Position numbers and translations under genes: made by a program
The notes under the pieces: model-generated
What the model was told of the DNA's origin: nothing
Databases searched by the model: none
Seen by the model: only the letters and a program-made list of their open reading frames with translations
In this document: piece by piece, positions 13,401 through 25,700 of the stretch
Numbering within the stretch: position 1 is the stretch's first letter
How the letters are laid out: each line of letters begins with the position of its first letter
DNA from: Sapria himalayana
Lineage: Eukaryota; Streptophyta; Magnoliopsida; Malpighiales; Rafflesiaceae
Direction: 5' to 3'
NCBI GenBank assembly: GCA_029783825.1
Contig: JAREIK010011499.1
Span: 1-64,000 of the forward strand
Length of the DNA stretch: 64,000 nucleotides

Positions 13401-13700
13401 AGCTGTTGCGTGATGGAGATGACTTCCAATATTATTATATAGCCGTGGTGCTATGGGGAGGCGACAATATTGGTCATTTATCTTTCTTGATATGTATGTG
13501 ACAATGGTGCTAGGAATTGGCTATGGTGATTGTACTTATCTTGTAGGTATAAGTTACAATCATACATTCCTTTGAGGATAAGAGTCTTGATCTTGGAAAT
13601 AGTCATATTCGAGTTATGTCCTTTTTAATATTTACAAACCCAAAAGTTATTGCTTTGAATAATTTCCGTGAATTTGTAATGAATACTTATGGCTCTTTAA
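7450..13700. repeat. Large palindromic repeat element (diverged inverted arms)
   Basis: The two halves are diverged reverse complements about a centre near 11,050. Three checks made by eye agree. First, 8,930-8,990 matches the reverse complement of 13,130-13,200 (gacttct...aagtataaaag...acttag). Second, 9,430-9,540 matches that of about 12,580-12,740. Third, 9,900-9,960 matches that of about 12,190-12,260. Each pair of coordinates sums to about 22,100. Arms look roughly 65-70% alike. The outer parts (7,500-8,050 and 13,200-13,600) are rich in repeated 'gtcatggt'/'catgactt' words. No transposase is seen, so it could be a foldback or long-TIR non-autonomous element. Other copies lie at 50,050-50,800, 53,150-58,960 and 63,400 to the window end. 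Confidence 0.55.
10569..12966 (+). repeat. 2.4-kb direct repeat, copy A
   Basis: This segment is repeated in the same orientation at 46,030-48,429. The shared sequence starts at acaaatatacctaatgag and ends at tcttggatttatttct. By eye the copies are about 96% alike, with near-equal length (2,398 and 2,400 bp). Differences are denser in the first 200 bases (about 6%) than in the middle (about 2-3%). Copy A lies inside the palindromic element, which continues on both sides, so A is the parent and copy B the derived fragment. The four bases before A complete a cactac, a CACTA-like start that is probably fortuitous. Confidence 0.93.
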
Positions 13701-14095
13701 TTTTATATAGCTCAAATATCAAAATGTTATAAAAGAGTAATGTGTCATACTAGCACTTATGGAGAGCCCCTCTTTCGCTCAAATTGAGGCAAATAACTCT
13801 TAGGAGATTTATATAGGGAGGTGAGAAGTTTCTAGAAATATAGAGAGACATCCTTTTCCTAACAAAGTGTAGAATGTTCTAAAAGATTACTGTATCTAGA
13901 ACCTTCCAAGGCTCTAGATTTTTTTAAGTGTCTAGTATTATCCCAAGTTCTGGATATTTCCAATGGTATTGATAATAGAGGAGGTGGACTCATTTTTAAA
14001 TCACCAAATTATAAACATTCTTGAATATGTAATTTTTCCTTTCTAGTGTTTTTTTGGATTTCTCTTATTCATAAATTAATTATAGAGTCAAACTA
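13700..14095. other. Nuclear flank up to the NUMT junction
   Basis: AT-rich sequence with no recognised gene. It contains a ctagaa/ttctag-rich stretch (about 13,830-13,960). Base composition changes sharply at about 14,095, where mitochondrial-type sequence begins. Confidence 0.5.
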
Positions 14096-17000
14096 CTAAG
14101 GGAAGCTGACGAAAAAAAAGGAATATAATCTCTTAGCGCGCCCCTATAGAGTCAGGAAGGGAAGGCCCAGTCAGAACCTTGAAATGAACCAATGAATTCC
14201 TCTATTAGATAGGATAGAGAACGAAGAACCGATTCCATTACTAAAGAGGTTGTTGACAAAGAGCGCTTGCTACCAGAAGAGGTAAGCAAACTCACTTCTA
14301 TTTATTGCACTAACAAGGAATGAGACTAGGAGACCGGGATACCTAGATAGAAGGAGGGGTCCTATCGCTCCGTGGGTACGCTAGTACTAAGCGAATCAAT
14401 TTCCTTAGCCCAGTACTTAATAAAGGGAGGACGTTCATGGTAGGAATAAAAAAATGATATAAATATTAGGCCCCGGTTAGACTTATTTAGTAAGAAAGAT
14501 GTTCATTATAGAAACCTCCTCTACTCAAAGCTATGGACTTCCGACTCTTCCTGCTCTATTTTTATTGGAAGAGAGATGAGATTCCTTCTTTAATTGAATC
14601 GGGGAAGTTCTCTGACACCTCTATTCCAGAAAACAAACTCACATAGAGTATGGTTGTGTCCGATGATTCAGGGAATGAGCTATCATCAGCTTAACTGACA
14701 GATGAAGGAGCAAACATAAAAAAGCGAGTTGTATAGCTATCACAAGGGTATTCACTGAAGGATGTTAGCAAATTCCTAGGCTCATTCTCTTTCTATTGCT
14801 ATTGCTCCCGAGAGTAGCAGTTGCTATATTTCAAGTCCTCTTTGGCTTAAGCTGTGAACATGTTTTCCTCCCCTTCGACCTGACATATTTATCAATACAT
14901 GGCAACCCCCTACCCTAGGAAGGGAGTGGTTGCTCCACACGAAGGAAGATAAAGAAGCTAGCGTCCTCACTCTGATCGTATGCTTGTCCAAGTCAACCAA
15001 TATTCACCTCCTCTTGGGCAGGGCATCGATTGTCTATAGAAATTTTCTTATATAATTGACCCATTTCCTATCGTTGTTGATCCAACAATTTGATGCATGT
15101 GGGATTGCCCACCAGACTGGGGAAGGGAGAAGAAAAAGCGAGGCTAATCCAGAGAAGATATAAGTCCAGATAGAGCCCCAACCAATTCATAAATATCACC
15201 CATGCTTCATGTAACGAAGAGTATTTTTCATCCAGGTACGATTGACGATTCATTTCCCTTTATATTGCGGATAGAACTTCCCAAACTCATTATAGATCCC
15301 GCCTCAAATTGATAACCTCTCTTGTATACCTGCTAGGGGATAATTTGTCCATTTCATCTTTACTGATAAGGAGAATTAGTTACAACCTTATATCCCACTT
15401 ACCCTGAATGGATGGAGTGCTCTCTTTCCAGGAAAATCGACCAAGCTTACTCATAATCTCAGGTAGAGGAGTGTAACCTTCCACAAACCCCATGCCAACA
15501 TTTAATGAAATGTTTGGCCGTCCAGCGCAGCGAATGCTCATTCTGTTGTCATACAGAATCGGAAGCCCTTCTTAGAATGGGGTTTATCCGTCGGAAAGAA
15601 GACAGAACGAACTGGATCGAAGAAAGAAAATCAAAATCATAAAATTATGCACTAACTTGATGGAATGCATATATTAGGAACCATGACATTTCTGGGTTGT
15701 CACGAAAGAAGTTGAAAACTATAATTCACAAGGAATTCTATCCAGTGATATTTAATTAGGGGGTTTGAGGAGGACTAGTAGATTCGATGGCAGTGCGCCA
15801 GGCAAAGGGCCAAGCTGTACAAGAATACCCCCATTTAAGTACCAAACAAAGGGTTCCACAAGCAAGCTATTATTCTGATTATCTTCCTGATTATCTCCAC
15901 AAAGGCTGGAGCATCAAACCCTAATGAAAGATATCTCCCTCTCAGGTAATAGAAGGGCGGGTAATCATTTTCAAGCCACAAGAACTCCTACTGAATGATA
16001 GGAAAGTGAGTTCTTCCAGTTGGCATTCATTAGTCCGGTTGGGTGGGAGTCCCTATATCCCTATCCACTCTTTCTTTAAAGTGGCTGGATTGAATCCGAT
16101 TATTATATGTATAGCCATACAGGTAATAGCTTGTCATGCTTTCTTTCCTTTTTTCTGCTGTTGAATGGGACTCCCCAAGCCTTCAGTGTGCAAATGCCTT
16201 TGCTTTTGTCTCTGCGTCGCTTAGGCTGGTCAATGCCCCGGGATGAACAAGTATTTGTAGGTCTTCGCTTGTAGAGTTGCATCACAACGGTTCTCTCCTT
16301 CCACCTTCATGTGGAAGGATAATCAATAAAGAAAGTTGTGTAGATCCATCTATTTCCGTGGTTCAGAGAAAGTCTGTTGTAAAGGGCAAATCTATCCATT
16401 CCTTTTTTTCCGTGGGAAGCTCAAGCTGACTCGGCCAAAATAAGTAGTCAAGGCAAACTGATAAGCCAATCAATCCAATAGAGATTTCTCCGGCCAGCTT
16501 CTAAACGAGCAAGTGGTTTTCCATCTTCTCTTAATAATGGTCTCAATAGATCTATCTTTTGGGCAAAGTAGACTATGCGGCTCGCTCGTTCTTCTAAAGA
16601 TAAAGATGGACTCGGCCTGAATCCGATATGAGTCAAATCAAATATCAGTAAGTGCATTATCCTTCAAGTGAGACGGTCGGATCCCTCATTTTTCCATTCG
16701 CCCGGGAATGATATTATGTAGGTGAATCCTCCATGAGATCCTTTGGGGCTTAAAAGTAAGTTCTGTAGTCCAGGAATCATATTACTATGAGTTAAGTAGG
16801 GAAGGAGGAGACTCCAACTCAGCCAGAATTGAAATGGATAGATATATTATATTAGCTACGAGTGAAACTTGTGCCGAAATAGTTATTATGGTAGTGAAGA
16901 AGAACCTGACTTCTCAAACTGGGCAGAAAGAATTCCAAAAAAATAGGGATTCATCTTCTTCTGATGGCAACGAAGCCAATAGAACTGATCCCCTCAAAAG

Positions 17001-19960
17001 TGGTCCTCAAGATTAGCAACCTCTAACTAACCAATTAGAATTTTGAACACAAAGATCATAGTGGAAATTCATAAAGCAGGAAAGGAATAAACTCTTTCGA
17101 GCGAAGTATCTCGTACCAGCCCGGAATAATAGAATAGCAAGACAGGCTACGTGATGTTGTATTGCTGCTTTCAACCTTTCTTATTTAGATTCTTTAATCA
17201 ATTCTCTTCCTACGCTCCTACCTTTCCTTCTTTAGGTCGAGCATTGAATAATTATATCTGCGTCAGACTTCCTAACCCCACCGCCAATAGGGCACTTACT
17301 CCTGCTCCTGTCTTCTTCTTCACCACTGGATCATGGGTACTACAGGGCAGACGAAGCTATTGCTAAAGAGTTGGGACGATCTATGGGCCATGGGCTGATT
17401 CTCAACTTCCCTTGTTTGTATGCCATCCATCTTCGATGAGGTCTTCCTTCCTATGAGATTCCCAAGACCAGAGAAGTTTTTTCTCCAAGAGCGTCTACAC
17501 AAAGAAGGATATGAAAACAAGACCGTCTACTGTAACAGAACTAGTGGGGTTACGTTCACAAGATGCCCAAAGAAAATTCCCACACCTATGAGTGAGCAAA
17601 GACAGCAAACATAGGCTCAAAAGCTTGGAGTGTGCTCGCGTGCACTTCCATTTTCCCGCTGAGTCATAGCACTGGATTCAAGGGATGCCATTTACCCCCT
17701 CTTCCCTACTTTCCCTAAAAGAAGCAAAGGCATTCATTCATACATGTAACCATAGCTTGCTTGCTACAAAGAGCCATGCTTAAAGGCATGAAGGAGCTTA
17801 CCTTCGACTAAGGCAGGAGTTTACTAGGGACTAAGGCATGAAAGAGGTTACATCGCTTGCCAGGCTACGCACCTTCCTGCAATCCTTGGATGCTCACTCT
17901 TTCTATTACTAATATCATTTCTCTTATCGATTATTCCCGATAGGGCATTTGTCCGATAACGGATATGGAACTCTAGTACTACTACTCTAAGAAGAAAAAT
18001 TGAACCACTAATCTTCGTGCTCGCTTACTGTCTACCATACTTACCATGCCTACTATGCTTACTAACCCACTAACCACTAACTCCTACCATGCATACGTGA
18101 GGATATTCTCTTTATCAGAGACAGTCTTCCTTCCCTATCCCGCTATTCCTTATTCTTGATAGCACAGGAAAGAGATAAGACCGTGCCCAGCCGAATATCT
18201 TGACTTCACTGCTATGCACCTTTCAAATAGACTTGTCTGACTCCAAGAGCGAAAATAGCATCGGTTATCCTATCCGGCAACCTAGGAGTAGTACTTGCTA
18301 AAGCTAAAGGGTTTCTCCCTCTCGACACATGAAAGCTCAAAGTAGTCTAACTAGCCAAGTCAAGCTAGTGCCAGATAACGTATGAAAAAGTTATTGATTC
18401 TCGTCCTTCTTCAATCTATCGTTCCTATCTCACCGAGGGGCACTCACTTTCTCTACGAGATATTTCTGGCCGGGAGGGATAGAAGGAATAGCCGAAGGCA
18501 TGACTTATGATTCATAATCATAGGTAGGGGGTGAAAATATCTTTTTAGGTTGGTCGAAGAAGAGGAGGACAATTTGGTTGAAGATGCTATGCCCATAGCT
18601 CTTATTCGAGTCCTTTTATTACAAGTAGTACATGATGGAAGCATCCCAAGCCCAACATATAACTGATGGAACAGGGATGCCGAGAAGCCCTCTTATTCTA
18701 TCTCCAGTACCAGAGAAAGTTCGAAGTCAATGGAAGCTAGCGATGGAAGTTACTCCGTATAATAAGGAAGTTGACCGAATCCGAAGCAATGACAGACTCA
18801 TATCATTTCAGTGCCAACGAAACCAAGGTGATCAGATGCTTAGCTCCTATCCCATGGTAGGGAGTTCGAGCAGAACTTGATATGGAAGCAAGTGGCATTG
18901 GATAGTAGCGGCTAAGTAGCATTGAACGAGGCTCCACCATCTTCTATTGCACCACCAGAGGTGAGGGAGGTACTAGCGAAACTATCAATCTATTTCACAA
19001 TCTCGTTACTAAGCTCTTCCTCCTTCACCGGAACTCTACAACTTGTATCTCTTCACCATACCCATTTCTGGGCATCTGTGGCCATCTCCCTCTGCATCTT
19101 CATACTCTAGGTTAAATCATATGCCATCCAACTTATAATCCAAATCTCTTCATTCCGCTCCCAGTCCCAGGTCCAATGTGCGGGTAGTCAGCCCCTGATT
19201 CCTCTCCCTGTGGGCCAATGGAATGAATAACCTCTGCTTCCTTTCTCTTCATTTGCTTCCCCTGATCACAAGAGCTCGTGTAAACTCGCCAGGTGGATAG
19301 CTATAGTACAGAGTTTAAGGGGGGAATATAGATCGCTTTCCATTCCAGGGGACCGATAAAAGACAAATGGAAGGAGATATGGAGCGAGTGAGTGGCAACT
19401 GGTTAAGCGATGCACAGCCTTCTATGTGCTATCCCACTTGTCCATTCTCCTTTCCTTTCACTCAATGTCTAACCTCGCATAGCTAATGAAAGGGAATACC
19501 TTCAAAAAGAACCGACTATAAGCCCTGAAAGGCTGCAAGCAAACTTCCCTGACTTTCACTATAAAAAAATTTTCCAGGTAAGCTCCAGAACTGGTAGAAT
19601 TGCCCAATCATATCTTTCATTGAGATCAGTCCAAAGCAGGAGCAACTTCTACAGTCACCTCGATCACTTGGCAGGGGGGTTTAGGAGGTCCCCCTGAGCA
19701 TCTCTTTCTCATATCTCATCTCTTTTTCCGGAAAGCCAGTCATACTATTCCACTTTAGCTAAGCTAATGATGAAATAGGATCTGGTTTTGTCTTTAGATG
19801 ATGATGATGTCCACTCCTAGCTCGATGCACTTTTCGAAAGGGAACTCTCTAAGTTAAGAAAGAATTTCCTTCGTAATTAAGCAGCATCCTTTAATTGAGT
19901 AGGGGTGCGTTGGACCACCGATGAATGAATAAGAGGTGCCCGACCACATGTACCATAGGC
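14096..19960. other. NUMT: mitochondrial intergenic DNA, no gene recognised
   Basis: Mixed-composition sequence with only short open frames (60-90 codons) on both strands. None matches a mitochondrial, plastid or transposon protein I know. No tRNA cloverleaf arm sequence was spotted. Confidence 0.6.
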
Positions 19961-19969
19961 AGAGTTAGT

Positions 19970-20055
19970 GAGTCGTGTAATAGGCGACCATTTCACGTGG
20001 TTCAGGGGGCACTTGAGTAAGCCTCCGGCGCCCTACTACGTCTTGACCCCTATCC
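19970..20055 (+). ncRNA. 3' end (domains V-VI) of nad5 trans-spliced intron 3
   Basis: A group II domain V-like hairpin, gagtcgtgtaataggcgacc with its return arm ending in acgtggttc (19,970-20,003), is followed by a possible domain VI and then by nad5 exon 4. In angiosperms nad5 exon 4 is preceded by the 3' half of a trans-spliced group II intron, whose partner exon 3 (22 bases) lies elsewhere. I do not see exon 3. The usual gagccg opening is gagtcg here, a C-to-T change. Confidence 0.6.
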
Positions 20056-20440
20056 CCTTTTTGGGCCAATTCCCCCTTCGTACTACCAAAAAAGGAGATT
20101 CTTGCTGAATCCGAGTTTGCTGCTCCAACCACTACCAAACTCATACCTATTCCATTTAGTACTTCAGGTGCTTCTGTTGCGTATAATATAAATTCCATAG
20201 CAGATCAATTCCAACGAGCCTTTCAAACTAGTACTTTTTGTAATCAACTCTATAGTTTCTTCAATAAACGATGGTTCTTCGATCAAGTTTTTAATGACCT
20301 TATAGTATGATCGTTCTTACTTTTCGGATATGAAGTCTCATTCGAAGCTTTAGACAAAGGTGCTATTGGGCCCTTATGGTATCTTGTACACATTCCGACG
20401 ATTGGCCGAGCGAATAAGTCAACTTCAAAGTGGATTTGTT

Positions 20441-21014
20441 GTGCGGAGAGTGCGTTATGACCCGTGGCCGCCTGCCTGGTGGGGGCGGCTCCTTCGTTGT
20501 GGGTAAACAGGAAACCCGACTCTACGAACCCGAGGAAAGACTGCACAGCAGTAGGGGCGTTAAGACCGGAGCTTTTTGTAGTGCTAGCAATAATGCAAGA
20601 GGATGAATCCCATCCCCTAGCGAGTGAAGTGCTTACGCCCTAGGCCCAGGGGCCAGCAAAAGAGCTTGTTCTTCCATTTTTATATCTTGATATTCGTCAG
20701 ACATGATAGAGTCCCCTTGACTTTCTCTTCGATTAGAAAAGTGCTAGCCGAAAATGCCCAACAACTAGTATAGCAGAGCACGGGAATGAAGAGTAATGAT
20801 TTAAGCAAGAGTAGCCGGACGGACTACTCGAGTAGAGTTGAGTAAAAATGTAGGTATAGCAGCCTTCTGGGTTAGCCTATGGGATCTCCTATAAACCCCC
20901 GTGATGTGGTAAAGGAGGATATTAGGGGAAGCAGTGAGTGGAGATTCCCCTGCAGAGAGCCGGATGAGGGGAGACCTTCACGTCCGGTTCAGGGCGGGGA
21001 TATCCCGACCCTAC
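20441..21014 (+). ncRNA. nad5 intron 4, group II
   Basis: The intron begins with gtgcg, the standard group II 5' end, right after exon 4. It ends before tatcattatgcc of exon 5. Domain V is clear at 20,955-20,990: agagccggatgaggggagac paired with the arm ending cgtccggttc. Domain VI follows, with its gggcggggatatcccgaccc hairpin. At 574 bp it is shorter than I would expect for this intron, so internal deletion is likely. Confidence 0.8.
20704..20790 (+). repeat. Dispersed NUMT repeat, copy 1
   Basis: Starts with gatagagtccccttgacttt. A related segment starts at 44,653 in the same orientation. Similarity continues loosely for about 80 bases ('gtgctagc', 'caactag(t/c)atagcag'). Confidence 0.65.
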
Positions 21015-21199
21015 TATCATTATGCCTTTGCAATGTTACTTGGTTCAACTCTATTTGTGACCTTTTATCGTATGTGGACTCTCTATCTTCTTGGGTAGAT
21101 AAAATCGGCTTTCATTTTGATAGTGAGTACTTCTATAATCAAAGTCAAGTCAAGAATAAGAATAAAATGGAGGAGCTTGCCAGGATGGCTTGGTAAGCA

Positions 21200-22100
21200 A
21201 GCAACCAGGCACCAACCAGTTCTTTCTCTTCTTCTTTTTAGTTTCGTGACAGTTCATCAAAACAATTGTCCAAGATTGCTAGATCGAGCACGCGCGCGCA
21301 TATAGTCTTAAGTCCAAGAGCATCGTAGACCACCGCATTTCGCTTTGATCATTCGACTGTCCGCCGAGTGAAACGTCGCTAAAGAAAACCAAAGTTCCAC
21401 TCCAACCAAGGAAAGTGATAGATCACATCTTGGCCAAATGCCAATCCTCCTAGTTTGAAAGAGAAAAAGAGTGGAGTTTCGAGATCTATTTTTTCATTTC
21501 TTTCTCGTAGTAAGAAGACACTAAGACGCACCCACTACACACCACACTCAGACGACTAGCGTGGTCATTCCCCCATCGAAGAGCCACGTATCCAGGTTGA
21601 CCACATCATCACTGTTTTATCAAGGTGTGGCCACGGTCTCAATTGGGTCAGTGTAAAGTATGTCCAAGCTTGACAATAGCAGTGGAGATTTTGAGTCCCT
21701 CGGAACGCAACTCCCTTATGAGGTGGAAGACAAAACAGACATTCAACTTCATAGTACCGTCACGTCACGCAAGGCTCGCTCAGAACACGTACCAAGCTTA
21801 TTAGAAAGGAACAAACAGAGTGCTCCACTCCTCGGCTTGCCGGAAGAATCAGGCTTTAGTGACCGAGACCTACTCCCTCTGTCCGCCCGTCTTAGCTCTA
21901 GGTCGACTCCGATTAAGGATGCTGGCTCCTTAGCACTCAACTAAGAAGGGTTGTTCTGAGGTCGCTCCTCACTCTCTGATCCCCCCTGATTAGTCTATGT
22001 AAACTACCTGCTGCCGACGCTCTATGCTGAACTGTCGTGGCGGCATCTTATTAGCTATGAAAGCCGTTAATAGCATCCATCTTTTGAAAAGATTCCATTT
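21200..22100. other. NUMT: mitochondrial intergenic DNA
   Basis: Between nad5 and a LINE fragment. An open frame of 94 codons (21,660-21,944, plus) has no recognisable motif, and its minus-strand overlap is no better. No RNA gene seen. Confidence 0.5.
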
Positions 22101-22105
22101 GTTTT

Positions 22106-22700
22106 GTGGTTGAAATCCGATTAGCTTCCTTTTCCTTTAGTATAAAAATTCTATTACATAGCCATAGAAACCCTATTCACGTCATGCATACCCCTAAAAC
22201 CCCCCTGAGACTTGCTTCTTTTAACCGTCTCCCACAATCGCTTGCTTACTCTGGTCTGTGGATCTCCCCTATGAGCTCTATCAAGATCATCAATCCAATT
22301 CGCAACACATTGCATATAGTAAGACGGAATGGCGGAGGTGGTGGCTTGAATGAGGGTGTGGCGACCAGCCAACGAGAACGAGAGCAGGTTTGCTTTCCAC
22401 CCGAAAGCCGGCTATTGACCTTTTCAAAAAGTAATCTAAAGGTCTCCTTGTTAACCCTCCCCTGTACGATGGGAAAACATAGATCTTTTCCTAAGTTTCA
22501 TGGATGTTGAGGGTGGCACAGAGATCTTCCCTAAGATGACCATCAGTCTTCCTATAAAAGAATAACCGTTCCCAGACTCGGATGTCCCTGGCATTCAGTA
22601 GGACCTGCTGGCAAAGAAATGGATCGAGCTTCCAGAGCCGAAACGACCAGAATAAGTTGGGAAAGTACCACCGAGTTCTTAGTCATCTTGTGGAGAAATG
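22106..22700 (-). pseudogene. L1-type LINE reverse-transcriptase fragment
   Basis: Read on the minus strand, the segment shows the region after the catalytic palm of plant L1 reverse transcriptases. It gives SGWKANLLS, then AGRHTLIQATTSAIPSYYMQ, a very typical plant LINE block, and SKSQGGFRG further on. Pieces upstream (toward 22,700) include a less clear VPPSTS region and stops. Endonuclease, catalytic YxDD box and poly-A tail are absent, so this is an internal scrap. It sits inside mitochondrial-type sequence. Plant mitochondrial genomes often hold captured nuclear retroelement pieces, so it may have been there before transfer. Confidence 0.85.
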
Positions 22701-25700
22701 CTTCATGTTGAAAGAAAAAGATCATGGATTAGCAAAATAATCTTCTAAACTGATATGTATGTTTAGGCTAGCATCGTCTTTGGCTCGAGTAAATCTCAAT
22801 CCCCCAGGCGGAGTCTATCTTTCTCATCCGTTCCGACAAGGGCCTGTTCCAATTGAGAGATTGAGAGCCGGTCCCGGTTCTTACAAAAGAGATGGACGAG
22901 GAGAAAGATGAGGTTGATAACTGCTCAAACTTGGGAGAGGGTTGGACTCTTTTCACACGTCGAAGAAGACAACATAGGCAACACATCACCCGATTCCAAC
23001 CTGCTCAAGCAAAACGACGGCAGTTGAATAGATCGGCCTTCGACAAGAAAGCACAATAAAATGGGTCCAATGAGGGAAACGTTTCAGTCTCTCATACAAA
23101 TATGAGTGTTTCAAGACGCCTAGTTTTTCTTCTTTAGCAACTCACTGAGCCATATCATTCAGTTTAGTGCGCTTAGCTGTAGCTTCTACTTCATCAAAAA
23201 GCACATCTTGGCTCATGGTGCCTTAGCTTAGGGGGGTTTCAAGAACAGGGCGCTTCCTACTAGTGTAAAATAGACACACCGAGGGAAGCATCATCATCAT
23301 TAGGGCGGGCAACCCTTCTAATTGCTTTGCTTTGCACTAGAAAAAAGTATAAAAATAGAAAGCTCGAGCTTCTCATCCAAGCTTGATGATAGATATAGTC
23401 ATGTTCACTATGAAAGTAAAAACTGAACTGGGGAATGATACTACTGAGACTTGCTACAATATAATGCAACCAACGGGCTTAAAACTTGCTGTTGACAAAA
23501 GGAGTTCCATACGTTCCTTTCCACAAGCAATAGAGCCGATGATAAGATAAGTTCTTTAAAGCCAATAATCAAACCATAAATAAAATTAGCAGGGGAAGGG
23601 TATGCCCCAGCTCTTTTAAAAGTGGATCCCCTCCATTCAGTAAGGTCAGATAAGATTGTTTTGAGTTGGACATGTGGTTGCCACCTGTCTTTCTAGTGGT
23701 TAGCCGCGTGTTAATGTTCATAATATTTTAAAGCTATAAAAAACAACATAGTTTAAAGCTTACCAGCATCCTTATAGTTCAATAGTGAAAGTTATGGTTT
23801 GGGAAAGAGCCCAAATGTTTTGTCTGATTCGAGAGCCAATCAGGATGTTTTCGAAAGCCTGCATAGGTCTCTTTAAGGTATATCTCATAAAGCCCTCTTA
23901 CTAGTTCATAAGTTCCAGCACCAAAAAGAGAAAATGTTTCTGATGAATTATCTTCTTAGGGCTTCCACTTAATATAGTTTGGAAGGCAAGAAAGCCAGTC
24001 TGAAGGAGATTTCTTCGCTGCCCTAACGCGTGTTCTCTTGCGAGAGTCCGTTGGAAGGCTTTCAAGCACCATGAAGGCTCCTCTCTGATAAGATTTTTGA
24101 TGTCTGGGAATCCAGTTTCTTCCATTTCCTGTTTGGACTTTATAGGAAAGTGATAAAAGAAAGATAAAGGTATATGCTCCATTGAAAGAGACAGTTGTTC
24201 GCTCTCACAAGCCCGATAAAGAAGAAGCTACAACAACAATCAGAAAAATTCTGGTAATTCCGATTCCCGGTGGATAATTTGCAAAAGGTACAATCATACC
24301 TCAAAAGATTGAAAATTTAGATGCAAAAGATGCCTATAACTTGGCCTACGACTCTAACGAGGATTTTGGGAATTTCATGCTTAGAGGAATGAGTTATATC
24401 AATGTTTTTGGCTTTCGTGAGTGAAGAGTGGCCAAGCGGTGTCTTTAATAAAGACTAAGAAGAGAACTAGTGCGTATACCGGGCAACTTCCCGAGGAGGT
24501 TCTTTCTCTTTCTATTGGTGGCATCAATAGTATATAAACATTATTTGATTTGAAATTGTTGTGCGTTTGAAGGCCTCTTTTTCCTTTTTGGTTAGGCTGT
24601 GGGGCCCCTTAAAATAGAAGTGGATAAAGCGCTTTATCTTTAAAACATAGGCTCGATGACTCATTTTTAACTATTTTCAAATACAGTATATTGGCGAGCT
24701 TAAGGAATGGGAATAGTTTTGTTGTGCTTACGATAATGTAAAGAAAAAAATAATTGAATCCTTTAGTCAGGAGGCACTAAACGCTGGCTTAAGACCAGCT
24801 TTAGTTTTGCAATTGGAATACAGGGGAGATGGGGCTTTAGTCTTAAACTAAGAGCTAGTAAGAGTCGCTCAGAAAAGAGCCAAGATCAAAAGAGTCCTCG
24901 TTTTTTAGATCGGAGAATTTCCTTCCTCAAGTTATTTAATTTAATCAATGCCAGGCTATTTGCTAACCGGTACCCTTACTTAGAAAGAATGGATACGAGG
25001 TCAGGATTGACTAAAAAGTTTTCACTCTTCTTCCTGCTATTCAATAGTAGTGAACTAGCTGCTCACTTGGAAAACCAAATAGGTTTTCTTTAAATTAAGA
25101 AGATAAAGGAGCCACGAGTTGAGTTAGCCAATTCTATTTCTATCCATTACGAGAATTAGTTCTTTCAATCGGCCTATTTTACTTTTATAAGAACTCTAGT
25201 TAGCCAGCCAGTAGGAGCTCATTAATGACTCTCAGGAATCGGTCAATCTTGCCACACTTCCTCCCAGGAGGGGAGGGCATAGGAAAGCGACTACACCACA
25301 ATTGTTTGAGCTTATATCGATCCTTAGCTTCGCTAATCACCAAAGGGTTATCCTTTTCTTTCTCTTTACTAAACCTGGCCAAAGGATGAGTTTTCCAATA
25401 TATATGTCTTAGTTGACCAAGTTGTTTACCTAATAGGCTGCTGGCTAGAAACATTGGAATTTGTAATGTTGAGATGACTGGTACATTTATCGAGACTCTC
25501 GAGTAGATGCTTTCAACAAGCCCCATAGCTAATGAGCTAACTCTTTAAAAAGAAACTAGCAATACTGAATGTGATGTTTGGAACAAAAAAAGACCACGCA
25601 AGGTTCCCGAAATGTTCACAAATGACTCATCATATGGCCATACAAAAGAACAAGCAGCAAAACTAAGACCTTTTCAAACAAATCAATTTTTATTAGACTC

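Larger units (their letters stand above)
20050..21196 (+). pseudogene. nad5: nad5 exons 4 and 5 (complex I subunit 5), broken
   Basis: NAD5 is a proton-pumping membrane subunit of mitochondrial complex I. Exon 4 runs from about 20,050 to 20,440. From 20,059 the frame reads [20 protein letters not shown], then [20 protein letters not shown] and [12 protein letters not shown]. At 20,308-20,310 a CGA Arg codon is an in-frame TGA stop. Sequence resumes as [19 protein letters not shown], and a deletion near 20,367 throws the rest out of frame. Exon 5 starts at about 21,015 (YHYAFAMLLGSTLFVTF). A lost base then shifts it within the VDSLSSWVDK region, so its tail departs from the usual end. Exons 1-3 are not in the window. 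The decay fits a non-functional nuclear copy. Confidence 0.93.
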
